Below are positions 27,163-37,020 of a stretch of DNA of 64,000 nucleotides, piece by piece; within the stretch, counting starts at the first letter, position 1, and each line of letters begins with the position of its first letter. The notes below the pieces were generated by a model. It was given only the letters and a program-made list of their open reading frames with translations, was not told where the DNA came from and did not search any database. Made by a program: the position numbers and the translations under genes. The DNA comes from Paracoccus sp. M683. GTDB taxonomy: Bacteria; Pseudomonadota; Alphaproteobacteria; Rhodobacterales; Rhodobacteraceae. Location: contig NZ_VKDF01000001.1 in the NCBI RefSeq assembly GCF_007096355.1, positions 400,871 to 464,870 of the forward strand, in the 5' to 3' direction.

Positions 27163-28647
27163 TCAGCCTGCGATGGCGTTGATCACCAGAAAGATCGCAG
27201 CCGACAGGCCCGCGGCGGCAGGCACGGTGATGACCCAGGCGGCAATGATGGTCATGAAATGCGACCGGCGCACCAGCTTGCGGCGGCGGCGTTCCTCGGG
27301 GGCCAGCACCGGCCGGTCAGGCACGGCCTGCCGGGCCATGCGCAGGCGCCGCTCGGCATCCCATTCGCGGAAGAAGCCGACGCCGAACACGCCGCCCACC
27401 GCGATATGGGTTGAACTGACCGGCAGGCCCAGCCAGCTGGCCACGATCACCGTCAGCGCCGCCGACAGCGCCACGCAATAGGCGCGCATCGGGTTCAGCT
27501 TGGTAATCTGGTTGCCGATCATGCGGATCAGCTTGGGGCCGAACAGGAACAGCCCGAACGAGATGCCAAAGGCGCCGATCAGCATGACCCAGACCGGAAT
27601 GCCAACCGCGCCATCATGACTGCCCGATTGCGCCGCATGGACGATGGCGGCCAGCGGGCCGACCGCATTGGCCACGTCATTGGCGCCATGAGCAAAACTC
27701 AACAGCGCGGCCGAGACGATCAGCGGAATCCCGAACAGCACTTTCAGCGACTTGTTGCGGTTGCTCAGCCCTTCCGACTGGCGGCGCACGACCGGGATCA
27801 TCACCGCCCAGATTACCAGGCCCAGAACCAGACCGACCAGCAGCGCCTGCCCCATGGACAGATCCACCAGCTGCTTCAGCCCCTTCAGCGCCAGATAGGC
27901 CGCGAACACCCCGCCCATGATGCCCACCAGCACCGGCACCCAGACACGCGCAGCGGCGATCTTGTCGTCCTGATAGATGATCCGGGCCTTGATGAACCAC
28001 AGGAAACCCGCCGCGATCAGCCCGCCCAGCAAGGGCGAGATGACCCAGCTGGCGGCAATCGCGCCCATCGTCGACCAGTTGACGACCGCCAGCCCGGCCG
28101 AGGCGATCCCCGCCCCCATGACGCCGCCCACGACCGAATGCGTGGTCGACACCGGCGCGCCGATCCAGGTCGCCAGGTTCACCCAAAGCGCCGAGGACAG
28201 CAGCGCCGCCATCATCGCCCACATGAAAACCTCGTTCGAGGCCATGGCCTCGGGCGCGACGATGCCCTTGGCGATGGTCGACACCACATCGCCGCCCGCG
28301 ATCAGCGCGCCCGCGCTTTCAAAGATCACGGCGATGGTGATGGCCCCGCCCATCGTCAGCGCATTGGCCCCCACCGCCGGACCCATGTTGTTGGCCACGT
28401 CATTGGCGCCGATGTTCAGCGCCATATAGGCGCCAAAGGCTGCGGCTGCGACGACAATCAGCGTATTGCCGGACTGTCCGAAAAACAGTGCCGCCAGCAG
28501 CGCCGCCAGCACGACAAAGACAAAGGCGATACCAGGCGCGACCAGGGGTCGGGTGGCATAGGCGGCCGAGGCCTCCAGCGTGGAAAAGCGCCCAAGGTCG
28601 CGATCCAGCGTTTCAAGATGTCGGGCTTCGTCTTCGATCCGGGTCAT
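27163..28647 (-). CDS. pit: Inorganic phosphate transporter, PiT family
   Basis: The 494-residue membrane protein has the two PiT signature repeats GANDVANNMGPAVGANALT and GANDVANAVGPLAAIVHA, and two APVSTTHSVVGG/LPVSSTHIAVGG blocks. It has about ten to twelve predicted helices and a hydrophilic N-terminal ~35 residues. It imports phosphate (as metal-phosphate) with protons or sodium. GGAGGACATC precedes the ATG at 28647. The 250-bp gap to the divergent gene shows no clear PhoB box. Confidence 0.93.
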   Translation of the reverse strand: MTRIEDEARHLETLDRDLGRFSTLEASAAYATRPLVAPGIAFVFVVLAALLAALFFGQSGNTLIVVAAAAFGAYMALNIGANDVANNMGPAVGANALTMGGAITIAVIFESAGALIAGGDVVSTIAKGIVAPEAMASNEVFMWAMMAALLSSALWVNLATWIGAPVSTTHSVVGGVMGAGIASAGLAVVNWSTMGAIAASWVISPLLGGLIAAGFLWFIKARIIYQDDKIAAARVWVPVLVGIMGGVFAAYLALKGLKQLVDLSMGQALLVGLVLGLVIWAVMIPVVRRQSEGLSNRNKSLKVLFGIPLIVSAALLSFAHGANDVANAVGPLAAIVHAAQSGSHDGAVGIPVWVMLIGAFGISFGLFLFGPKLIRMIGNQITKLNPMRAYCVALSAALTVIVASWLGLPVSSTHIAVGGVFGVGFFREWDAERRLRMARQAVPDRPVLAPEERRRRKLVRRSHFMTIIAAWVITVPAAAGLSAAIFLVINAIAG

Positions 28648-28897
28648 GATGTCCTCCGTTTTGCACGCCAACGCGGCCCGCGCCACTTTATTCCGCCCGA
28701 TTCCGCCCGACGGGACGGCGGCGCGGCGCTTATTTGAACATTTACGGGGAAATGTCGAGGTAAGGCTTTCAGCCGCTGGCGCCCCGGTCTTTCGTGCCCG
28801 CAGCAATTGCGCAAGGCCACGATACCCGCCATTCTGGGTCGGTTATTCTTCCGTGACCGATATGGTTTTTCCCGGTTGTCAGTATTGAGGGTTTGCA

Positions 28898-29710
28898 ATG
28901 TCATCGGATCAATTGGTGCAGGCCCTGGGCGGTGCCGCGATCGCTATCGCCCGAAACAAGCTTCCCGATTGGACATTCGCCGCGCTGATGCCGGACGGGG
29001 ACAAGATCGTCGCCTATATCTTCGGCGGTCGCCGGCTGGAAATCCGCACCGAATTGAAGGCAGGCGCGGCGCCGTTCGAACAGTTTGCGCAGCTGGCGCG
29101 ACAGACCAGCCAGAAATCGGGGCTGTTCCGGCGCAAGACCTTCAAATCGGCCTGCGTCATCGTCCGGCGGCGCGGCCAAAAGGCCGTTCTGCGCCTTGAT
29201 TATCAGGTGCAGGGCGCATTCCTGCCTTTGACGGAAAACCCAGTTCAGGATTTTCACCGGATCGTCGGCGACACCTTCCCCGACGAGGCCCGCGCGATGT
29301 CCCGCGACGGCCGCCCGGTCTGGTCAGACGCCAGCGCGCTGGTTCAAGACTTCATCAGGGACTATGAAATCTGGAACGATTACGCTTTTGCAGAAAGCCA
29401 GATCGACGATCCCGAGGCCCGTTGGAACCAGCGTCAGGCCTATGACAATCTGATCACTCGCTATTGCCTGCCGGACAAGACCTATCAAGGCATTGCCTAT
29501 GGGTCCGACGCCGACCACACGCCCGATCAGGAAACCATCATTTCCGTCCATGAAACCGGCGATACCGCCGAAGTTCGGACCCGGTTTCAGGATCGCAAGT
29601 TTGACTTCATCACGCATGACTACACTTACGAGTTGTTTCGTGCCGCCGGCCAATGGCACCTGCAAGTGCTTTGGCTTTGCGACGAAAACGGCAGGTATCG
29701 CTGTCTCTGA
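28898..29710 (+). CDS. Uncharacterised protein, possible C-terminal NTF2-like domain
   Basis: I do not recognise this 270-residue protein. It has no signal peptide or membrane segment. Residues 1-~125 are mixed alpha/beta with a basic patch (RRKTFKSACVIVRRRGQK). The C-terminal part (about 145-270) starts with a helix (ALVQDFIRDYEIWNDYAFAE) and ends in strands (EVRTRFQDRKFDFITHDYTY, ELFRAAGQWHLQVLWLCDEN), a layout like NTF2-fold proteins, some of which are toxin immunity proteins. It stands alone between pit and a peptide transporter operon. Confidence 0.6.
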   Translation: MSSDQLVQALGGAAIAIARNKLPDWTFAALMPDGDKIVAYIFGGRRLEIRTELKAGAAPFEQFAQLARQTSQKSGLFRRKTFKSACVIVRRRGQKAVLRLDYQVQGAFLPLTENPVQDFHRIVGDTFPDEARAMSRDGRPVWSDASALVQDFIRDYEIWNDYAFAESQIDDPEARWNQRQAYDNLITRYCLPDKTYQGIAYGSDADHTPDQETIISVHETGDTAEVRTRFQDRKFDFITHDYTYELFRAAGQWHLQVLWLCDENGRYRCL

Positions 29711-29843
29711 CAGACCCGCCGCAGCGTTTCCCTGACGCATTCGCTTAAAACGGTTGCTTTGCAGATGCCCGGCATTACTGTTGGCCACCACGCCCGGAAC
29801 CGGGCGGCAAGATAAAAAAACAAGATCTCAGGGAGCCACCGAA

Positions 29844-31427
29844 ATGACTGATGAACTACAACGCCTTGCCCGACTGACCCGCCTGGGCGGCATGTCGCGG
29901 CGCGATTTCCTTGGCCGTGCCAGCGCGCTTGGCATCGGTGCGGTGGCGGCCAACGGGTTGCTGGCCGGCGTTGCGCGGGCGCAGCCGGTGCAGGGCGGCG
30001 TCTTGAAGATGGGTCTGGGCGGCGGCGAAAGCACGAACTCGCTGGACCCGGCGGCGGCGCTTAGTCAGGTGCCCTTCCACTTTACCCGCTGCTTTGGCGA
30101 AACACTGGTCGATGTCAACGCCGATGGCAGCCTGGATTACCGCCTTGCCGAGGCGGTCGAGCCGGGCGCGGATGCAAAGACCTGGGTGTTCCGTATCCGC
30201 AAGGGGGTAGAGTTCCATGACGGCAAGACCCTGACCCCCGATGACGTGCTGGCGACCATGCGGCGGCATTCGGACGAGAACACCAAATCCGGCGCGCTTG
30301 GGGTGATGCAGGGCATCGCGGATATGCGCGTCGATGGCGATAATTTCATCATCGAAAGCACGACGGCCAATGCCGACCTGCCCTATCTGATGTCGACCTA
30401 TCAGCTGGCCATCCAGCCCAATGGCGGCATGGACGACCCGGCCGCCGGCATCGGCACCGGCGCCTACAGGGTCACCGCGAACGAACCCGGCGTGCGCCAT
30501 GTGTTCGAGAAATTCGCGAATTACTGGGATGACAGCCGGGGCCATTTCGAGGGCGTGGAAATGGTCGTCATCAATGATGCCACCGCCCGCAACGCGGCGC
30601 TGCAATCGGGTCAGGTCCATATCATCAACAAGGTCGACCCCAAGGTCGCGGCGCTGCTGTCACGCGCGCCCGGCTTGCAGGTCAAGCGCGTAGCCGGCCG
30701 CGGGCATAACGTCTTTGTCATGCATTGCGACACCGCGCCCTTTGACAATGCCGATCTGCGCATGGCGCTGAAACTGGCCGTCAACCGCGAGGAGATGGTC
30801 GAAAAGATCCTGCAAGGCTATGGCACCGTCGGCAATGACATTCCGATCAACGCTGCCTATCCGCTGTTCGACGCGGACCTGCCGCAGCGCGTCTATGACC
30901 CCGAACAGGCGGCCGAATTCTACAAGAAGTCCGGCCATGACGGCACGCCGATCGTGCTGCGCACAGCCGAGGCGGCCTTTCCCGGCGCCGTCGACGCGGC
31001 ACAGCTGTTCCAGCAAAGCGCCGCCGCCGCCGGCATCCCGATCGAGATCAAGCGCGAGCCGGACGATGGGTATTGGTCCGAGGTCTGGAACAAGCAGCCC
31101 TTCTGCGCCTCGTATTGGAGCGGCCGCCCCGTGCAGGACCAGATGTATTCGACCGGCTATCTGTCGACGGCGGACTGGAACGACACCCGCTTCAACAATG
31201 CCGAGTTCGACCGCCTGCTGGTCGAGGCCCGCGGCGAGTTGGATCAGGACAAGCGCAAACAGCTTTACAGCCAGATGGCGATGATCCTGCGCGATGATGG
31301 CGGACTGATCCTGCCCATGTTCAACGATTTCGTCGAGGGCGTCCGCGACGATGTTCAGGGCTGGGAAGAAAACGGCGTGCTGGAATTGATGAACGGGCTT
31401 TCGCCCAGCAAATGCTGGTTCGCCTGA
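29844..31427 (+). CDS. Peptide-type ABC transporter substrate-binding protein (SBP_bac_5), Tat-exported
   Basis: The 527-residue protein has a twin-arginine signal (MSRRDFLGRASALGIGAVAA). It shows the normal SBP_bac_5 order: VLKMGLGGGESTNSLDP, FRIRKGVEFHDGKTLTPDDV, IGTGAYRVTANEPG, APFDNADLRMALKLAVNREE and the C-terminal half FNNAEFDRLLVEARGELDQD. It captures a peptide or similar solute in the periplasm. The ATG at 29844 has GGGAG upstream. First gene of a five-gene operon. Its canonical order is a useful reference for the permuted relative at 43243-44868. Confidence 0.92.
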   Translation: MTDELQRLARLTRLGGMSRRDFLGRASALGIGAVAANGLLAGVARAQPVQGGVLKMGLGGGESTNSLDPAAALSQVPFHFTRCFGETLVDVNADGSLDYRLAEAVEPGADAKTWVFRIRKGVEFHDGKTLTPDDVLATMRRHSDENTKSGALGVMQGIADMRVDGDNFIIESTTANADLPYLMSTYQLAIQPNGGMDDPAAGIGTGAYRVTANEPGVRHVFEKFANYWDDSRGHFEGVEMVVINDATARNAALQSGQVHIINKVDPKVAALLSRAPGLQVKRVAGRGHNVFVMHCDTAPFDNADLRMALKLAVNREEMVEKILQGYGTVGNDIPINAAYPLFDADLPQRVYDPEQAAEFYKKSGHDGTPIVLRTAEAAFPGAVDAAQLFQQSAAAAGIPIEIKREPDDGYWSEVWNKQPFCASYWSGRPVQDQMYSTGYLSTADWNDTRFNNAEFDRLLVEARGELDQDKRKQLYSQMAMILRDDGGLILPMFNDFVEGVRDDVQGWEENGVLELMNGLSPSKCWFA

Positions 31428-31439
31428 CAGGTCGCGCTA

Positions 31440-32399
31440 GTGAATCCGCTTATCCTGAAGATCCTGGCTCAGCGCGTTGCGCTGAGCCTGCTTTTGCTGT
31501 TTCTGGTCTCGATCCTGATCTTTCTGGGCACGCAGATTCTGCCAGGTGACGTGGCCCAGTCGATCCTGGGCCGCTCGGCCACGCCGCAGGCGCTGGAAAA
31601 CCTGCGGCAGGAACTGGGGCTGAATCAGCCCGCCCACACCCGCTATCTGAACTGGCTTGGGGGCGTGCTGCGGGGCGACCTGGGCACCTCGCTGACCAAT
31701 GGCCGCGACATTGCCCAGGCGATCGGGCAGCGATTGGGCAATACGCTGTTTCTGGCCGGATGCGCCGCGATCATCGCCGTGCCGCTGGCCATATTTCTGG
31801 GGCTGATCTCGGTTCTTTATCGCAATCGCTGGCCTGACAAGCTGATCTCGGGGCTGTCGCTGGCGGCGATCTCGGTGCCGGAATTTCTGATCGGCTATGT
31901 GCTGATGTTCTATTTCGGGGTGATGCTGGGCTGGGCACCCTCGGTTTCCATGGTCACCGAAGGCATGCCGTTTCTGGCGCGGTTGCAGGCCATTGCGCTG
32001 CCCGTCGCGGTTCTGGTGCTGGTGGTGCTGGCCCATATGATGCGCATGACCCGCGCAGCGATCCTGAACGTGATGCAGTCGGCCTATATCGAAACGGCCG
32101 AGCTGAAGGGGCTGGGCATGTTCCGCATCATCTGGCGTCACGCCTTCCCCAACGCCATCGCGCCGGTGGTCAACGTGGTGATGCTGAACCTGGCATATCT
32201 GGTGGTCGGCGTCGTCGTGGTCGAGGTGGTTTTCGTCTATCCCGGCATGGGGCAGTTCCTGGTCGATCACGTGGCCAAGCGCGATGTGCCCGTGGTGCAG
32301 GCCTGCGGGCTGATCTTTGCCTCGGTCTATATCCTGCTGAACATGGTGGCCGATATCGTCGCGATCATCGCCAATCCGCGACTGAGGCACCCGAAATGA
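31440..32399 (+). CDS. Peptide-type ABC transporter permease (DppB-like)
   Basis: The 319-residue membrane protein starts with GTG. It has the DppB-type N-terminus (LLFLVSILIFLGTQILPGDV AQSILG), about six helices, and the EAA loop that docks with the ATPase (ETAELKGLGMFRIIWRHAFP). It forms half of the channel with the next gene, which it overlaps by 4 bases. Confidence 0.93.
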   Translation: MNPLILKILAQRVALSLLLLFLVSILIFLGTQILPGDVAQSILGRSATPQALENLRQELGLNQPAHTRYLNWLGGVLRGDLGTSLTNGRDIAQAIGQRLGNTLFLAGCAAIIAVPLAIFLGLISVLYRNRWPDKLISGLSLAAISVPEFLIGYVLMFYFGVMLGWAPSVSMVTEGMPFLARLQAIALPVAVLVLVVLAHMMRMTRAAILNVMQSAYIETAELKGLGMFRIIWRHAFPNAIAPVVNVVMLNLAYLVVGVVVVEVVFVYPGMGQFLVDHVAKRDVPVVQACGLIFASVYILLNMVADIVAIIANPRLRHPK

Positions 32400-33211
32400 G
32401 GCGGATCCCCCTTGCCGCGCTGCTGGGTCTGCTGATCACAGGCCTGTTCTTCGCCGCCGCCATCCTTGCGCCGGTGATCGCGCCCTATGGCCCGTCGGAA
32501 ATTGTCGGCGACGTGTGGGAACCGGCCTCGGCCGAACACCTGCTGGGCACAGACAATATCGGACGCGATCTGTTGACGCGGCTGATCTACGGCGGGCGAA
32601 CGACGATCTTTGTTGCCACGCTGGCCACCGCGATCAGCTTTGTCACCGGCACCTTTCTGGGGCTGACGGCGGCGACCGTCGGTGGTTGGGTCGATCAGGT
32701 CATGTCACGCTGTGTCGATGTGCTGATGGCGATTCCGCCGCTGATCTTTGCGCTGGTCATCCTGTCGGTCATGCCGGTCACCATGCCGGTTCTGATCATC
32801 GTCATCGGGTTGCTAGAGGCCACCCGCGTCTACCGCCTGTCGCGATCCGTCGCCGTCGACATTGCCGTGATGGATTATGTCGAGGCCGCCCGCCTGCGCG
32901 GCGAGGGCCGGATGTGGATCGTCTTTCGCGAGATCCTGCCAAACGCGCTGTCGCCTCTGGTGGCGGAAATGGGGCTGCGCTTCATCTTCATCGTGCTGTT
33001 CGTCTCGACCCTGTCATTTCTTGGCCTTGGCGTGCAGCCCCCCGCCGCCGACTGGGGCGGGATCGTGAAGGAAAACAAGGATGGCATCGTCTATGGCATC
33101 GGCGCGGCGCTGTGGCCTGCCGTGGCCATCGCCGCGCTGGCGATCAGCGTGAACCTGATCGCTGATTGGGTGCTAAGCCGCACCTCCAGCCTGAAAGGCG
33201 GCCGCGGATGA
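32396..33211 (+). CDS. Peptide-type ABC transporter permease (DppC-like)
   Basis: The 271-residue membrane protein has an N-terminal helix, the DppC motif EHLLGTDNIGRDLLTRLIYG, about six helices, and an EAA loop (DYVEAARLRGEGRMWIVFRE). The C-terminal SFLGLGVQPPAADWGGIV is typical. It pairs with the DppB-like gene; its TGA overlaps the ATPase ATG. Confidence 0.93.
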   Translation: MRRIPLAALLGLLITGLFFAAAILAPVIAPYGPSEIVGDVWEPASAEHLLGTDNIGRDLLTRLIYGGRTTIFVATLATAISFVTGTFLGLTAATVGGWVDQVMSRCVDVLMAIPPLIFALVILSVMPVTMPVLIIVIGLLEATRVYRLSRSVAVDIAVMDYVEAARLRGEGRMWIVFREILPNALSPLVAEMGLRFIFIVLFVSTLSFLGLGVQPPAADWGGIVKENKDGIVYGIGAALWPAVAIAALAISVNLIADWVLSRTSSLKGGRG

Positions 33212-34845
33212 CCGAACCCCTTCTGAAGATTCGCGACCTGCGCATCGACGCCACGGTCTATCCGCCCGGCGAAGCCGCCCGTGAAATCCAGATCGTCAAG
33301 GGCGTCGATCTGGATCTGCAACGCGGCAAGGTGCTGGGGCTGATCGGGGAATCCGGGGCCGGCAAGTCGACCATCGGCCTGGCAGCGATGGCCTATGGCC
33401 GGGGCGGGGTGCGCATCACCGGCGGTCAGGTTCTGGTCAATGGCCGCGATGTGCTGACGCTGCGCGATTCCGGTTTGCGGCGCCTGCGCGGGAATGAGGT
33501 CACCTATGTCTCGCAATCGGCCGCCGCCTCGTTCAACCCGTCGCGGCGCATTCTGGAACAGGTGACCGAGGCCGCCATCCTGCATGGCAAATTCACCCGC
33601 CAACAGGCCCAGGCCCGGGCGATCGACCTGTTTGGCAAGCTGGGCCTGCCCGACCCGGAACGGATCGGCCAGCGCTATCCGCATCAGGTGTCGGGCGGCC
33701 AGTTGCAGCGCTGCATGACCGCGCTGGCGCTGTGTCCCGAGCCAGATCTGGTGGTGTTCGACGAACCGACCACGGCGCTGGACGTGACCACCCAGATCGA
33801 CGTGCTGAAGGCAATCAAGGACGTGATCGCGCTGACCGGGGTGGCAGCTTTGTACATCACGCATGATCTGGCGGTTGTCGCGCAGGTCGCCGATGACATC
33901 ATGGTGCTGCGCCATGGCGAGATGGTCGAACATGGCGCCACCGATCAGATCATCAACGCACCCCGGCAGGATTATACCCGCGCGCTGGTTTCCGTGCGCG
34001 AGATCCGCCACGACGAACAGCCCCCCACGCCGACGCCCGTGCTGTCGGTTGACGGGATCAGCGCCCGCTATTCCGGCATGCATGACGACGTGCTGTCGGA
34101 CATCAATGTCGCCCTGTCGCCCGGTCAGACGCTGGCCATTGTGGGCGAAAGCGGGTCGGGCAAATCGACGCTGGCGCGCGTGATCACCGGACTTCTGCCA
34201 CCGCGTTCAGGCAGGATCGGGTTCGACGGGCATGACCTGACGCCCGCACAGCGCCAGCGCCCGCGCCAGGATCTGCGGCAGTTGCAGATGATCTATCAGA
34301 TGGCCGATGTGGCGATGAACCCGCGCCAGACGGTCGAGACGATCATCGGCCGGCCGCTGCAATTCTATTTCGGCCTGAAGGGGCGCCAGCGCCGCGACCG
34401 GGTCGTCGCGCTGCTGGACCAGATCGAGATGGGCGCAGATTTTCTGGACCGCTATCCGGCCGAGCTGTCGGGCGGCCAGAAACAGCGCGTCTGCATCGCC
34501 CGTGCCCTTGCCGCCGAACCAAAGCTGATCATCTGCGACGAGGTGACCAGCGCGCTGGACCCCTTGGTCGCGGATGGAATCCTGAAGCTGTTGTTGCAAC
34601 TGCAAAAGGATCGGCAGGTCGCCTATCTGTTCATCACCCACGACCTTGCCACCGTTCGCGCCATCTCCGATTCCATCGCGGTGATGCATCGCGGCAAGGT
34701 CGTGCGCTATGGTCCGAAATCACAGGTGCTGTCGCCGCCCTTCGACGATTATACCGACCTGCTGCTAAGCTCGGTCCCCGAAATGCGCCCCGGCTGGCTG
34801 GAGCAGGTCGTCGCCCATCGCCGGATCGAGGCGGGTGGCGAATGA
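33208..34845 (+). CDS. Fused two-domain peptide-type ABC ATPase (DppD-DppF fusion)
   Basis: The 545-residue protein carries both transporter ATPases on one chain. Domain 1 (about 5-265) has GESGAGKST, signature VSGGQLQRC and DEPTTALD. Domain 2 (about 285-545) has GESGSGKST, LSGGQKQRV and DEVTSALD. Both look active. Similar fusions occur in YejF-like importers. It energises the two permeases upstream and overlaps the esterase gene by 4 bases. Confidence 0.94.
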   Translation: MTEPLLKIRDLRIDATVYPPGEAAREIQIVKGVDLDLQRGKVLGLIGESGAGKSTIGLAAMAYGRGGVRITGGQVLVNGRDVLTLRDSGLRRLRGNEVTYVSQSAAASFNPSRRILEQVTEAAILHGKFTRQQAQARAIDLFGKLGLPDPERIGQRYPHQVSGGQLQRCMTALALCPEPDLVVFDEPTTALDVTTQIDVLKAIKDVIALTGVAALYITHDLAVVAQVADDIMVLRHGEMVEHGATDQIINAPRQDYTRALVSVREIRHDEQPPTPTPVLSVDGISARYSGMHDDVLSDINVALSPGQTLAIVGESGSGKSTLARVITGLLPPRSGRIGFDGHDLTPAQRQRPRQDLRQLQMIYQMADVAMNPRQTVETIIGRPLQFYFGLKGRQRRDRVVALLDQIEMGADFLDRYPAELSGGQKQRVCIARALAAEPKLIICDEVTSALDPLVADGILKLLLQLQKDRQVAYLFITHDLATVRAISDSIAVMHRGKVVRYGPKSQVLSPPFDDYTDLLLSSVPEMRPGWLEQVVAHRRIEAGGE

Positions 34846-35807
34846 CCGAAACCGCGCTGACCGACGCCGAAATTCTTGCCTTCGTCACCCGGACCAAGGC
34901 CGCCTATCCGCCCGCAGCCGCGACCGCGACCGGCGGCCCGGTCGAGACCCGGACCTATTACAATCACATGTGCGCCCTTTTCCGCGCCCCTCGCCCCGCT
35001 GGCCTGACAGTCACCGACGGGCTGGCAAGTGGCGTGCCGCTGCGCTGCTACGATCCGGGCGGCGATGCCGGGGCGCGGCCCTTTGTGCTGTATCTGCATG
35101 GTGGCGGCTTTGTCCTTGGCTCGCTGGACAGCCATGACGACATCTGCGCCGAGATCGCGGCGGATAGCGGGGCACAGGTCTTTTCGGCCGATTACCGGCT
35201 GGCCCCCGAACATATCTATCCGGCCCAGCAGGATGACACACAGGCCGTCTGGATGGCGCTGACCGCATCGGGCAGGACCGGCGTGGTGATCGGCGACAGC
35301 GCCGGGGCCAATCTTGCGGCCGGCCTGTGCCTGCGAATGCGCGATCTGGGCGGGCCGATGCCGCTGTCGCAGGTGCTGATCTATCCCTGGCTGGTTGGTG
35401 ATGCGCTGGCCGGCGACCAGATGCCGCAATCCTATAGCGACAATCGCGACGGGCCATTGCTGACCACGGCGGATTGCCGCAACTTCACCCGGACCGTCAC
35501 CGGCGGCGATCCCTCACTGGCGCGCAAGCACAAGGATCTGGTGCCGCTGCTGGAAACCGATCTGGCGGGCCTGCCGCCTGCGGTCATCATCACTGCGGAT
35601 CTGGATCCGGTGCGCGATGACGGGGTGATCTATGCGGCCCGGCTGAAAGCGGCGGGTGTGGACACCATCCTGCGCAACGAGGCGCAGCTGGTTCACGGCT
35701 ATCTGCGCGCCCGGCATGCCAGCACGCTTGCCCGCGCCAGCTTTGATTTCATCTGCGCCGCGATCCGCTCGGGCCTTGAAACTGGCCGCAACACCGCTGC
35801 CGGCTAG
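34842..35807 (+). CDS. Alpha/beta hydrolase, HSL-type esterase
   Basis: The 321-residue protein has the hormone-sensitive-lipase family oxyanion motif LYLHGGGFVLGS, nucleophile GDSAGANLAAG, the acid in DLDPVRDDG and the base in LVHGYLR. No signal peptide, so cytoplasmic. It is the last gene of the ABC importer operon and overlaps the ATPase gene by 4 bases, so it probably cleaves an imported ester or amide; the substrate is unknown. Confidence 0.9.
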   Translation: MTETALTDAEILAFVTRTKAAYPPAAATATGGPVETRTYYNHMCALFRAPRPAGLTVTDGLASGVPLRCYDPGGDAGARPFVLYLHGGGFVLGSLDSHDDICAEIAADSGAQVFSADYRLAPEHIYPAQQDDTQAVWMALTASGRTGVVIGDSAGANLAAGLCLRMRDLGGPMPLSQVLIYPWLVGDALAGDQMPQSYSDNRDGPLLTTADCRNFTRTVTGGDPSLARKHKDLVPLLETDLAGLPPAVIITADLDPVRDDGVIYAARLKAAGVDTILRNEAQLVHGYLRARHASTLARASFDFICAAIRSGLETGRNTAAG

Positions 35808-35820
35808 ACCCGGACGGGCA

Positions 35821-35857
35821 AAGAAAAACCCCCACGCCTTATCGGTCGATGGGGGTT
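35821..35857 (-). terminator. Rho-independent terminator of the DUF1127 gene
   Basis: AACCCCCA (35827-35834) and TGGGGGTT (35850-35857) form an 8-bp stem with a 15-base loop. Read on the minus strand it runs into TTTTTCTTT. It lies 37 bases past the DUF1127 stop and just past the convergent esterase stop. Confidence 0.85.
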
Positions 35858-35893
35858 CGGTCGGGTTTGGTCGTCCTGCCGTCTGGTCGCATG

Positions 35894-36079
35894 TCAGAGG
35901 GCGCTCACGACCGTGTCGATATCGGCGCGGCACATGCCGATGTCTTCCAGCTGGCGTTCCGAAAGCTGGTTCAGTTCGCCGCGCGTGCGCCGACGGGCGT
36001 TCCAGCTGCGAAAGCGAGCGGCAATCTCGGTGAACAGCGTCTCGATAGCGGCGCCGTTATTCGTGGCAATGGCTGTCAT
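35894..36079 (-). CDS. DUF1127 small protein
   Basis: The 61-residue protein ends in the DUF1127 block RTRGELNQLSERQLEDIGMC RADID, the arginine-rich pattern common in small alphaproteobacterial proteins. Some of these affect RNA turnover and phosphate or carbon metabolism; the role here is unknown. Its own terminator lies downstream and a 204-bp AT-richer leader region (36080-36283, holding GTTTAAAC) upstream. Confidence 0.88.
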   Translation of the reverse strand: MTAIATNNGAAIETLFTEIAARFRSWNARRRTRGELNQLSERQLEDIGMCRADIDTVVSAL

Positions 36080-36283
36080 CTGTCTATGTCCTTCGATGTG
36101 GCGTCCCGATGGGTCGGGCCGTTTTCACAGGAAGAAAGATAAATGCTGCACCTGCACAGTTCTACAGACACCGCGTCAAAGCCGCCTTGCACACAGCGCA
36201 TAAACAACTGTTTACAATATGTTTAAACTTTCCGCGATGCAGCGTTATCGCAAACAAATCTGCTGCGGGAAGCGGTTGATTTC

Positions 36284-37006
36284 CTAGGATTTCCAGTCCC
36301 CGATCGCTGACTGCCACAAGGCCAGCGCGGCCACGGCTGCCGTATCGGCCCGCAATATCCGAGGCCCCAGGCTGACCCGATTGACGTAAGGCAAGGCACG
36401 CAGGCGCCCCCGTTCGGCATCGGAAAAGCCACCTTCGGGGCCGATCAGCACCGCCCAGGGGCCGGGTGTCAGCCCCGCCAGGGATTCCGCCGGCCCGGCG
36501 GCGGCCTCGTCAGCCCAGAGGATCCGCCGCGCAGGATCCCAACCATCCAACAGGCGCGACAACGGTGCCAGATCGGTGACGGCAGGGACAAAGGTGCCAC
36601 CGCATTGCTCGGCGGCCTCGACGGCATGGGCTTGCAGACGATCCTGGCGGATGCGTTCGGAATTGGTGAAATCGGTCTGCACAGGCAGGATGCGCGCGGC
36701 GCCCAGCTCGGCCGCCTTTTCGACGATGAAATCGGTCCGCGCCTTCTTGATCGGCGCGAAAAGCAGCCACAGATCGGGCGGATTCCGCTGCGGGGCGGTC
36801 CGGGCCAGCGCCAGCAATTCGCCCCCGCGCTTTCCGGCCTGAGTGATCCGCGCGGACCATTCGCCATCGCTGCCGTTGAACACGGCAATCTCGTCACCCG
36901 CGCCCAGGCGCATCACCCCTGAAAGGTAATGCGCCTGCGCCGCATCCAGCGGCACGGGTTGTCCCGCTGCCAGCGGGTGATCTATGAACAGTCGAACCTT
37001 CGCCAT
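36284..37006 (-). CDS. rsmE: 16S rRNA m3U1498 methyltransferase RsmE
   Basis: RsmE methylates U1498 of 16S rRNA. The 240-residue SPOUT-family protein has an N-terminal PUA-like part (RLFIDHPLAAGQPVPLDAAQ AHYLSGVMRLG) and the knot region WAVLIGPEGGFSDAERGRL and RVSLGPRILRADTAAVAAL that binds SAM. Only 14 bases separate its start from the divergent ubiA start. Confidence 0.95.
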   Translation of the reverse strand: MAKVRLFIDHPLAAGQPVPLDAAQAHYLSGVMRLGAGDEIAVFNGSDGEWSARITQAGKRGGELLALARTAPQRNPPDLWLLFAPIKKARTDFIVEKAAELGAARILPVQTDFTNSERIRQDRLQAHAVEAAEQCGGTFVPAVTDLAPLSRLLDGWDPARRILWADEAAAGPAESLAGLTPGPWAVLIGPEGGFSDAERGRLRALPYVNRVSLGPRILRADTAAVAALALWQSAIGDWKS

Positions 37007-37020
37007 GATGGGCAGACGCT

